From Ctena decussata (Eukaryota > Mollusca > Bivalvia > Lucinida > Lucinidae), in contig OZ022508.1 of assembly GCA_963989385.1 (NCBI GenBank), forward strand, positions 56,645,087 through 56,709,086: a DNA stretch of 64,000 nucleotides, given 5' to 3'. How positions within the stretch are numbered: the stretch's first letter is position 1; every line of letters starts with the position of its first letter. Positions 35,536-44,599 of the stretch are shown piece after piece. The notes beneath the pieces are model-generated. The model saw only the letters and a list, made by a program, of their open reading frames with translations, searched no databases and had not been told where the DNA came from. The position numbers and the translations under genes were made by a program.

Positions 35536-35773
35536 GAGCCGCCACATGACAAAACCTTCAAAGTGGCATGTGCGCCCAGCGAAGACTCAGATCAGCCTCG
35601 GCATCCGCCCAGCCTGATCAGAGTCTTCGCTGTGCGCATAAAGGATATCTAAGGGTCTAAGCTACCTCCATGCCGACAGCGAAGACACTGATTCGACTGG
35701 ACGGATGCCCAGGCTTATCTTAGTCTTCTCTAGGAGGGACATGCCACTTTGTTGATTTGTCATGTCACGGCTC
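35536..35773. mobile_element. Hairpin family A MITE, copy 5
   Basis: From 'gagccgccacatgac' to 'gtcatgtcacggctc'. More diverged than other copies in the right arm. It is inserted in DNA that carries degenerate units related to the minisatellite at 36,119-36,622. Confidence 0.88.
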
Positions 35774-35905
35774 ATTATTTTACGATTTTGTATTGGAAAG
35801 CCAATTTTACGATATCGTATTGGAACGCCATTTCAATAAAGGTTTGGTTTTTCTCTTAGGTATTCATTATATTTTATATATGGTATATATATTCTATTTG
35901 GAAAA

Positions 35906-36073
35906 GGAGCGGCTGTAGCGTAGTGGATAACACTCCAGACTACCAATCCAGGGGTCGCAAGTTCGATCCCCCGCTTCTCCGGTCTTTCGGATGAGACTTT
36001 AAACCGAGGTCCCGTCTCCATATGACCTCGTTGTTGGTGGGACGTTAAACCCGAGTTCACTCACTCACTCACT
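35906..36073 (+). mobile_element. tRNA-derived SINE with perfect 11-bp target-site duplication
   Basis: The head 'gcggctgtagcgtagtgg' holds an A box and 'gcaagttcgatcccc' a B box. A conserved body follows ('gtctttcggatgagac', 'ccgaggtcccgtctcc', 'ttgttggtgggacgttaaac'), ending in an (ACTC)n tail. 'ctatttggaaa' flanks both sides (35,894-35,904 and 36,074-36,084). The body matches 47,267-47,430 on the opposite strand. Confidence 0.92.
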
Positions 36074-36118
36074 CTATTTGGAAAGCAAATTTACCAAATA
36101 TTCAGTTTTTTCTCTTCG

Positions 36119-36622
36119 GTATACTTTATGGGATACCTAGTCAACAAACACTGTGGCATTCTTTATGGGATACCTAGTCAACAAAGACTGGGGTATTCTT
36201 TATGGCATACCTAGTCAATAAACACTGATGTATTCATTATGGGATACCTAGTCAACAAAGACAGGTATTCTTTATGGGACACCTAGTCAACAAACACTGA
36301 TGTATGATACCTAGTCAACAAAGACTGAGGTATTCTTTATGGCATACATAGTCAACAAACACTGAGGTATTCATTATGGGATACCTAGTCAACAAAGACA
36401 GGTATTCTTTATGGGACACCTAGTAAACAAACACTGAGGTATTCTTTATGGGACACCTAGTCAACAAACACTGAGATATTCTTTATGGGATACCTAGTCA
36501 ACAAACACTGAGATATTCTTTATGGGATACCTAGTCAACAAACACTGAGGTATTCTTTATGGGATGCCTAGTCAACAAACACTGAGATATTCTTGATGGA
36601 AACCTAAGTCAACAAAGACTCA
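36119..36622. repeat. Minisatellite, about 14 copies of a ~37-bp unit
   Basis: The unit is of the type 'tattctttatgggatacc' plus 'tagtcaacaaacactgagg'. One copy is truncated ('tgatacctag') and several have 'aaagacagg' instead of 'aaacactgagg'. Variants recur in blocks, suggesting higher-order duplication. Degenerate relatives ('ggaacgcca-ttcaa-aaa') extend back to about 35,430. Confidence 0.93.
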
Positions 36623-36734
36623 GCTTCTGTCTAAAGTATCTTATATATACAAGAAACACCTATATTTTCGTAGATATTCGTTATGGAACGTCATGTCTGG
36701 AAAGTAGTACAAAGCAAGCAGTGTAGCACAGGAG

Positions 36735-37010
36735 GAAGGTTCAGAACAACAATTAGAGTTAGGCCAGGGTGCTTTCTCTCGCCCATCGTCTTCATCATTT
36801 CCTGGAAAGGGTTATGTCTGATGTTCTGGAAGAATATGATGGAAAGGACAGCGTAGACGAACTATTACAAACCTGCATTTTGCCGATGATCTAGTAAGAG
36901 CCGAACTGGAAACCCTCGCTGAAAATTTCGACAAAATCTGCTCACGGTATGAAACGGAGGTAAGTGCTGAGAAGGCCAAACTGATGACAAACAGCGCCAA
37001 CGATGGTTGG
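36735..37010 (+). pseudogene. RTE-like reverse transcriptase fragment, first part
   Basis: Frame-broken translation gives 'FRTT', then 'GCFLSPIVF' (the RT motif around QGCLLSP), and further on a KTKLMTNSAND-like stretch. This is typical of invertebrate RTE-clade endonuclease-reverse transcriptases. The sequence stops at an inserted repeat and resumes at about 37,232. Confidence 0.75.
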
Positions 37011-37230
37011 TTGTTTTGTGTTTAACGGCTTTTTCATACAGTTTTTCCGTCTATATCGGGCCGTCTCCCAGAGACGGAGGGAGAAAGAAAATAGATATGA
37101 AACCGCCCCAAACCGCACCTACTGCAAGCACTGTAGGCACTTACCCCACTTTAATCCAAAGAAGTAGGACGCACCGGCACTGAAAGTTACCCAGCACCAT
37201 CTCCCGACCACGACCAGCACTACACAGCGC
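37011..37230. mobile_element. Interspersed repeat family C inserted in the RTE fragment
   Basis: Contains 'gtctatatcgggccgtctcc', 'cgcacctactgcaagcac' and 'cactgaaagttacccagcac'. Related copies occur at 38,140, 38,575 (inverted) and 61,975. The left end 'ttggttgttttgtgtttaac' resembles the tail side of local SINEs read in reverse, so it may be a SINE on the minus strand, but no tRNA-like head is evident. Confidence 0.75.
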
Positions 37231-37655
37231 TAATGAAATGCAGAAGGAAAGCAATGTAAAAGAACAGAAGATGCGTCAAATGCATTGGAGCAGTTATCTC
37301 AGACGATGGCTGAAATCTGGAGGTTCTCTCAAGGATTGAACAAGACGCTGCAGTTCTCACGAAGCTGCAACCAGTTTAGTTATGTATATCTTGTATCAAA
37401 GGTGAAATTGATGCGCTTCCTTGTCATATCCATATTTCTGTATGTCTGTGAATCGTGGACCTCGACTACAGCATAAGAGAAGAGAATGTAGTCCTTTGAG
37501 ATGAGGTGTTACCGAAAGATACTGAAAATCTTGACAAGGACCACGTAACTTATGAGGATCGAAGTAGTCATTGCAGAATATGACGAGCTCCTGATCATAG
37601 TACAGCGAACAGAAAAAGATGAAGAGACAGACAGAAGAAGAGATGGGAAGACAAA
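37231..37655 (+). pseudogene. RTE-like reverse transcriptase fragment, second part
   Basis: Continues the fragment at 36,735 after the insertion. It includes an 'AVISDDG'-like block, 'SKVKLMRFLVISIFLYVCES' with a Trp following, and 'FEMRCYRKILKI', the C-terminal region of RTE polymerases. Stops and frameshifts are frequent. The fragment is cut at its right end by hairpin family A copy 6. Confidence 0.78.
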
Positions 37656-37656
37656 T

Positions 37657-37889
37657 GAGCCGCGACACGAGAAAACCAATACAATGGCATATGCGCCTAG
37701 AGAATACTCAGTTCGGTCTGGGCATCAGCCAAGCCTGAGCAAAGTCTTCGCTGTGCGCTTCAAGGGTAGCTAAGGGTCTAAGTTATCTCCATGCGGACAG
37801 CGAAGACTCTGATAAGACTCGGCGGATCCCCAGGATGATCTGAGTCTTTCCTGGGCGCACATGCCACTTTGTTGCATTTTTCGCAGCTC
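37657..37889. mobile_element. Hairpin family A MITE, copy 6
   Basis: From 'gagccgcgacacgag' to 'tttttcgcagctc'. One of the most diverged copies; it lies at the end of the RTE fragment. Confidence 0.87.
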
Positions 37890-38139
37890 AATTGTTAAAG
37901 AGTCATCAAGCGTTGTGTACTCATTCAAATAATTTGTTGGGGCGATTTAGTGATATTACATGTCATTTCAAATTGAAATTTGTCGAATTATGTAATCGAT
38001 GCCCAGGGTTAATCTTATGAAGAACGTTATACCGACGTCTAGACGTTATGACACTAACGCTACTTATTTGGTTACTTATCATCGCTGACATTGTCAGAGA
38101 TCGTCTTAATTTATGCAGTCTTGAACGTCCTTTTGAGCT

Positions 38140-38335
38140 GGTATTTCAGTCTATATCGGGCCATCTCCTAGAGACAGGGAGAGAGAAAAGAGAAATGAAG
38201 TAGCCAAACAACCCCACCCGCACCTACTGCAAGCACAGTAGGCCCTTACCCTACTATTATCCAAATTAGTATGATGCCCCGGCACTGAAAGTTACCGAGC
38301 ACCATCACCGACCCGACCATCCCCACGTCACTATC
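38140..38335. repeat. Repeat family C, plus-oriented copy
   Basis: 'gtctatatcgggccatctcc', 'gcacctactgcaagcaca' and 'actgaaagttaccgagcac' match 37,040-37,215. Confidence 0.85.
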
Positions 38336-38574
38336 GTGTGATGTTTGCAATGTGGTATATTGTCCATATATAGCGTTGTTATATACATGTACATGTTGCA
38401 TTTGTCTTTCTGATTCAGTGTACTATTCTCATGTTAGAATACAGGTATCATTAAGTATGTCTCATTCAGATGTTTTCTGTGAATTTTCACAAAGACATTC
38501 CACATAGTAAACGAGTGATGGACCAAACACCATTTTGTGGACATGTATATAAACTTGCGAGGATCTTCCTTCAG

Positions 38575-38765
38575 TACAGGGGGTGGTGGTCGGGCGATGG
38601 TGCTGGTTATAACTGCCAGTGCAGGGACGTCCTACCTATTTGGATGAAAATGGGGCAAGGGCCTATTATGCTGCAGTAGGTGCGGGGGGGACATTTTGTT
38701 TCTCGTTTTTCATTTCTCTTTTTCTTTCTGTCCCTCTCCGGGAGACAGTCCGATAGTAGACTGTC
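38575..38765. repeat. Repeat family C, inverted copy
   Basis: 'ggtcgggcgatggtgctgg', 'ctgcagtaggtgcgg' and 'ccgggagacagtccgatag' are the reverse of the copy at 38,140. With it they form an inverted pair separated by about 240 bp. Confidence 0.8.
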
Positions 38766-38774
38766 TCAAAGGGC

Positions 38775-38950
38775 CGTTAAGTAAAAAGATAGGCAATGAT
38801 CAGCAATATATACAATCAAATCCCGCCCTCAAAACCAATAGGGAAAGAAGCACAAACCCACACACGAAAAAATCGACACAAGCTCGTGAAAGACACGCAC
38901 GGCAAACCGAATGAGCAGCTCTTTCTCAAACAACCCGAAAGATCCAGCCA
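38775..38950. repeat. Repeat family B, inverted copy
   Basis: 'ccaatagggaaagaagcaca', 'cgtgaaagacacgcac' and 'ccgaatgagcagctcttt' match 10,715-10,805 and, inverted, 23,150-23,240. It directly adjoins family C. Confidence 0.82.
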
Positions 38951-39019
38951 ACCTTCAGAATTAATTCCAGTTATCTTCGGTAGCATCTCATCGAAAAGGC
39001 CTCCGTATTTTTCTCTACT

Positions 39020-39400
39020 TTTGTTGTCAAGGTCCATGATTCACAGACATAGAAATATGAACATGACAAGGGGCGCATGAATTCTATCATTGATCTAAGA
39101 TCTAAGAGACGGTTCAGATGAGGGGTCACAACATATGGTTTCAATGAGAAATAAGAAAATTATCCATCAAATAGCATCATATACCTGTACCCTTCTTATC
39201 TACAGCTCTGGCTCTTAGATAATTTCTCCAAAATATATGAAGCATGTAACAGTATCCTTCTATGTCCCTTTACCTGGACCTCCCTTACAATGTCATTGGC
39301 GCTCTTTGTCATCAGTTTGATCTTATCAACACTGATCTCCATTTCATACACTGCGCAGGTTTAGTTGAGCTTTCAGCAGGAGGATCATGATCATCTTCAA
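39020..39400 (-). pseudogene. RTE-like fragment split by a solo inverted-repeat unit
   Basis: On the minus strand, 39,380-39,226 yields an 'MEISAEKTKLMT'-like stretch (frame-broken), and 39,107-39,025 yields 'FLYVCES' preceded by a KLMR-like motif. These are adjacent segments in the RTE copy at 45,120-45,985. A 118-bp unit lies between them. Confidence 0.72.
39108..39225. mobile_element. Solo copy of the LINE-flanking inverted-repeat unit
   Basis: On the minus strand it reads 'gctgtagataag' through 'gttgtgacccctcatctg' to 'aaccg', homologous to 7,017-7,112. It has no inverted partner and no LINE attached. The surrounding RTE sequence gives a rough empty site by comparison with 45,600, so the unit can insert on its own. 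Confidence 0.8.
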
Positions 39401-39409
39401 TCACAGACT

Positions 39410-39544
39410 GGCCCGGAGGTTATAAAACTTGAGTACATTCTCAAACTCAAAATAAAGCACACTGATTGGCTGCTTCCGGAAGCAGCCAATCAGTGTGCTT
39501 TATTTCGAGTTTGAGATTATACTCAATTTTTATAACCTCGGACC
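39410..39544. mobile_element. Palindromic MITE, second copy of the 'gattggctgct' family
   Basis: Near-perfect palindrome from 'ggaggttataaaacttgag' to 'ttttataacctcgg', centred on 'gcttccggaagc'. Better preserved than the copy at 4,443-4,580. Confidence 0.93.
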
Positions 39545-40854
39545 AAGGTAATAGTTCTGCAGGCTACGCTATCAGTTCACTGATTTTTATTTAGAACATC
39601 AGGCGGCATAATTTCCAGTAAAAATGTTCAAAAGGATGGATGAGAGAAGACATCATAGGCCTAACTGAACCTTTCTCCCAGGCTGCCATTCATTAAGACT
39701 GGACTTGTAGCATGTTGCAGATGAACTAGACTGGCATTGAACTTTACCCCCAAGATACCAAATAAAGGCCAATAAACACTTTTTGGACACGTATATAGCT
39801 TCGCAACAGAAGCAAATCATCCCGCTGGAAACAAACAAACAAAACAAACAAACAAAAAATGATAGATAAAAATTGAAACAAATCGCTTAAAGAAATTCGA
39901 TTATTTCTGTGATGTTTAACCCGTGGTTTAACCATGCTATTCCAGAGTCAAAAGGAGACATAGGCATTTTGAATATTATGAATAACTTGATGAACAAAAT
40001 ATCTGAAGAATCACTAAGCTATGGTCCTTATATATTGGCATACAGTTATTGGCTAAGATGTAGATGAACCGATTAAAACCCTTTCTGACTTAAACATTAG
40101 GGGATAAACCTTCTTGAGAGGCAAGCATATGGTTGGGGGCATATTGTTTCATAAACACATTTTCTAGTAAATTAATTATTTCATTTCGTGATTATTACTA
40201 CTTTTCAGAAAAAAAGTTTAATTATCAAAGTTTTGTAATTGCATATAAACTGATTATTTATGTAATTTAAGTGTATTCTGCCCAATAATACTTTTTTACA
40301 TAAAGCCTAAGACCCCATGCCGTGTCTAGTTTGGATACATTCCCCGGGACCAGACGGACTAACAATTGTAACGCATTTCCAAAGAAGTGAATTGCAAAAT
40401 TAGCATGTACATAGAAGTAAAGATACTAAAAGCATACATGCATGTTGAAATAAATAAATAAAGCGAAACAAAATCACAACATACCTTCGTCAATTAGTCC
40501 ATCCGAGTTAGCCTACAAAGTGACCGGCGTCTAACCTTTATTTGGCTTCTAACGGGCTCGCAAAAAGGTAACTTAGTACATTTGAAGCGAGTGGACAGCG
40601 AAGACTTTGAGCACTCGCGATTCTTGGTAATATTACCCGGCTTTTTGCATTTATAATAAAGAAACGATTGGGGAATCTATTAATTTTTAAGCGTGATCTG
40701 AGACATAGCTAGTCGCATATGTCTATAGGTATCTTCTGTTGTGGACCGTCTGACTATTTTACCTGCATATTTTATTGTCATTAGCAAGTAAGAGTACACA
40801 TGCACTTAGACGTTAAAGCCAGACAAAACTTTTCTTGCAAGTCAGTTCTCTGCA
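39545..40854. other. No gene recognised
   Basis: Holds a short (AAAC)n tract near 39,833-39,858 and, around 40,500-40,620, a stretch faintly reminiscent of hairpin family A ('ggacagcgaagactttgag'). No reliable ORF. Confidence 0.55.
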
Positions 40855-40965
40855 GGCACATAACGTTGAATAAATATTGAATCACTATTGATACAACGTC
40901 ATAACGTTGAATCAATGTTGATTCAATGTTTATTGAACGTGGCAAATTCAAACAAATTCAATGCA
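40855..40965. repeat. Palindromic 'gttgaatcaatgttgattcaa' cluster
   Basis: Three or four variants of ACGTTGAATCAA / TTGATTCAACGT within 110 bp form overlapping inverted repeats. Possibly the remnant of a small transposon end. Confidence 0.6.
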
Positions 40966-41176
40966 TTTTTTAAAATTAGATTCTAACACAGTACACCAAT
41001 AGAAGCAATGTGAAGTTTCCGTGTTTTATTCTGCAACAATTCACTGTTTCGGAGCGCGTGGGTCTAATTGCTGATGTCACTGGCTATTACTGATGTAATT
41101 TTGTGACGTTAGATGGTGTAACGTCCCTTTCTCTTTCTAAACTCAACATTAAAATGTACATTTATCTTAGTTACCG

Positions 41177-41723
41177 TTAAAGGTAGGTTCCTGGACTAGC
41201 GATAACAATTATGTTCACAAAATAATTTCGTCTTTTTCTGAGTAGTATTGAATTCTCCTATTTTTCTGAATTTGTTGTTACTGAGAAAATCGTCAGATGT
41301 TGAAGAAAATAGTCATTTTCCCTTTTGGTTTATTTTCTTTCGTTGGAATTCCAGTTCTAAAAATAACTATGTTTATTATGTCTATAAGTGTACGATTTCT
41401 GATGCCATTCTCCAAAGTTCAATTTTCTCTTGCTGTGAGCGCTCCTAGAGGTCCTGGCATGGCGGATGGGTTAAAACTATCCCAAAATGCAATGCAGCAT
41501 GACGCCAGCTGTGTTATCTATTTTTGACGCGAACTAAAAATAGCGCTAACTGGTGTGCGAAGCAGAGTTAGGAAATCCCATGCAAAAGAACTTTTCTAAT
41601 ATTTTTTTTTTTACACTTTTTAGTGAAACTTATTCATTCCCTTTTTATAAGTGCTTACCAACAACTTGGATTAAAGATCATCAAAATTATGATGCATTCC
41701 TAAGTACAGGAACCTACCTTTAA
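41177..41723. mobile_element. piggyBac-type MITE flanked by TTAA
   Basis: Terminal inverted repeats 'aggtaggttcctg' and 'caggaacctacct' (with one mismatch region) are each flanked by TTAA (41,177-41,180 and 41,720-41,723), the target used by piggyBac transposases. The 539-bp interior is non-coding; small ORFs inside have no domain. Confidence 0.85.
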
Positions 41724-42209
41724 AGTCTCCATAGGCCTATCGGTGGTAAAAACGACTAAACGCAAATCCTTACGACAAGCGGTTCAGCCTATACGTATGG
41801 TGATAAAATGAGGCTTGCTATGCATATATTGAGTCATAAACCTAGCAAAAAGAAGATGGAATATTTCTTTGAAAATGACAAATCACTCCACAAAATACAA
41901 CTGTCCTCTTCTGGTTTCCCGTTTAGTAATGTTCCGTAGCTGTAGGCGGCATAGTGAATTGATCTCCACACCTGTACGTTGTATTTTTACCATTTTATTC
42001 ATGTTTACGAAATCGAAAGTAGGTCATATTAGTTGGCAACTAAAATGACCCAAATCAGATTTTAAAAGCTTTTTTGTGAATCTCAAGGACATTATATTTA
42101 ATTAGATCATGCTAATCACAGTCGTTTACTATGACGAAACTGTAGTGTAAAGCTTGCCGCAAATTTTCATCACTGATAGAGCAATGGGGCCTTTAAGAAT
42201 ATTAGCGGG
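41724..42209. other. No gene recognised
   Basis: Unremarkable AT-rich DNA between the TTAA-flanked MITE and the next SINE. Confidence 0.6.
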
Positions 42210-42215
42210 AGCATG

Positions 42216-42499
42216 GTTTGGTTGGTTGGTTGATTTGATGCTTAACGTCCACGGTAAACAACTAAGGTCATGTCGGGACGGTCAGTTAACCTAACCACAC
42301 TATTCCTGGGCAGGCTTAGACCGCCTATGCGGTTAACCAGTACTAAGTGCACATACTTCCGCCAGTAACTGACAACTACCCTTCTTGAATCAGCGGAAGG
42401 AGAAACGAAAGTATGTGGCCAGACCGGGGACCGGGATTCGAACCCAGGACCTCTGACTTACGAGTCAGGTGCCCTACCGATTGCGCTACCCGCCCCGGC
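42216..42499 (-). mobile_element. tRNA-derived SINE, nearly complete, minus strand
   Basis: On the minus strand the head is strongly tRNA-like. 'gggtagcgcaatcggtaggg' carries the A box, an anticodon-type arm pairs 'cctgact' with 'agtcagg' around CGT, and 'gggttcgaatcccgg' is a perfect B box. The body then runs to a (AACC)n tail at the low-coordinate end. 'agcatg' flanks both ends (42,210-42,215 and 42,500-42,505), consistent with a target-site duplication. The same body occurs at 24,882-25,066. Confidence 0.93.
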
Positions 42500-42505
42500 A
42501 GCATG

Positions 42506-43753
42506 AACGCGCTGGCAGGAAGAATGAAAAGAATACTTTTTCAACGTTTTCGAGTGTTAGAATCGAAATAAATCAGCTCTAGCATCGAACTGTTGAGTAA
42601 TAATTCACTGTTTATCGGTCAGTATCACTCGCGCTCTGTGCTCGCTATATGATCTACTTTACAACAGACATCCAAACTGTGACTTATTAATCAGCAATTC
42701 TCTGCTAAAGCTGGTCTATTTCTTAAATAAAAGAGAAGTCTGATCACTGTTTCTGTGGCATGCCTTCCATTCTCAAACCGGCACATTGTTAAGGTGACTC
42801 GGTACACTTTTTGGGGAAGCAACTCTGTTTTTATTTTTGCCTCTCTTCTATATGGGTGTCAAGCTTGAAAAAAAAATGCTCCACTAGGGGGTATTTTCTC
42901 AATATGCAAAAAGGCATTCGTTCCTTTGTTGATACTTCGGATAAATAACAATTTACTAGTCAAATATACCGAGGTCACCAAAACTAGCTCAGGGAAAGCG
43001 CTCCAGGTAAAGCCTGATATACACGGAAAATCATCGCTAACTGATCAGTTTTCCCTTCCTCAAGATTAAAGACACAGCAGCACACAATATAATGAGAGAT
43101 TGCGAACATGGAACACTCTGACTGTGCATTTTGATCTTAGTCTGCCATGTTTATACATGACATAAGTTACATTTTCACGTGTTGAAAGTCAATCGGTACA
43201 CCTACGCAAAAGATGGGCCTATTGTGAGGCCTTGAGTAAATTCCAGTTTGCCATGCGGAGTCGGTGCAGATCAACTTACATATTTTGCGTGTGAGATTGC
43301 CATTATCATTTAATATGTTCACTTTAAGTTGAATGACTACATTTTCCGGGGAAGTAATTAAGTTTTGCCTCCGGTCTAAACAGGGGGCAACTCTAAAAGA
43401 AAAACAATTGCATTTTTTTTCCTTTATGAGTAGACCCAATTTTTGTGGAGCTGAGAATTTGTCTCCCTTTGAAAAAAATGGAGGAAAGTTGTAGAGGAGT
43501 ACCCATACATCTTAATACATTTGTATATATCCACATATAGTGAAGTGTTTGAGGGCAGTATGGCTTATCGCCTATTGTGTGTTCATAGTACGAGTGGACT
43601 TAAACTGAATAAATACGAAACATAAATTGCTTACTATCAAATAATGAGGGGGTGAAAAAGGTGTCTTGAAACTTCTGGCATCGAGGCATTTAATACTGAT
43701 ATTGTCACACCGCATCAACCACTGCCACACCAGGTTAACTATGTTTTCAAGGA
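42506..43753. other. No gene recognised
   Basis: No ORF with recognisable features. The sequence is ordinary AT-rich DNA. Confidence 0.6.
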
Positions 43754-43905
43754 TGTTACAAAACGAAAAAGAGCTGTAACGAAACGGAAAAGAGTCATAG
43801 TTACCAAACGACCTGGTCATCAGGTCGTTTGGTAATGACGCCATCAGGTCGTTTGAATACTACGGGTCTTTTTCGTTTCGTAACATCGGTTCTACGTTTC
43901 GTAAC
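43754..43905. mobile_element. Palindromic element with 'ccaaacgacctg' core
   Basis: Arms beginning 'gttacaaaacgaaaaagag' and ending 'ctttttcgtttcgtaac' are inverted. The centre 'ccaaacgacctgg-tcat-caggtcgtttgg' is a strong hairpin, and an extra 'catcaggtcgtttg' shows a local duplication in the right arm. Confidence 0.85.
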
Positions 43906-44599
43906 AACCCTTGTGTATATATATAGTTAACAAGGGGTCACTACCCTAAGTTTTATAAACATCCGATACTGTCCGTGCTATAAAACTCAAAGGCAATGTA
44001 ATGTGGACCAAGTAGGCCAGAGTAACCAAAGGTACGATTAGGTGAATCAGAGATAAGGACGCGACAGAATCAATGTATTACGATACCTGGAAATCCCTGG
44101 GGTGTCTAAACACCACTGAAATACGGAAGCAAAATAAAACCACCAGTTGAACCTCGAATGGCCGAACAACAGACAGGATAGCATCAATACTATATGCACT
44201 AAAACACTGTATTCCGCATCAGTTACAATGTAGGATGTATTTTCAATGCCTTAGTATCAGCATTTTCTCCGTAGTATCTTTCGTCACCATCTCGGCGAGG
44301 ACTTGCGTCTTTATTGGATAGGAACTAGAACCATCATTCATTGCCCTACAAACTCATCTCAAGAATGGTTGGGCCTTAGGTTTAGAAATCTCATATACAT
44401 GTACTTATATATATGAAATTCCAAACGATTGGATTCCATATGAATTCGTTCACTCAACTTGGCATAATTTGCAAGGGAGCTGTTTCATGATAATAAGATC
44501 GTGCTCCACGCTCGCACGATATTTTGGCTCAGACTTTCAATCCGTGGGGTGCCAGTCGATATTTAAAGAAAAAAAATCACCAAACGGTTTCACATCATT
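43906..44599. other. No gene recognised
   Basis: No supported feature; the left terminal repeat of the following Tc1 relic could not be located here. Confidence 0.5.

Noticed and set aside
36119..36622. CRISPR-like array
   Set aside because: Units are contiguous ~37-bp tandem repeats without unique spacers, and the genome is eukaryotic.
40500..40620. Eighth copy of hairpin family A
   Set aside because: Only a short phrase ('ggacagcgaagactttgag') matches and no inverted arm can be aligned.
42422..42497. tRNA gene
   Set aside because: The A and B boxes and the anticodon-like arm are good, but the acceptor stem does not close, and the sequence continues into a SINE body with a tail and target-site duplication.
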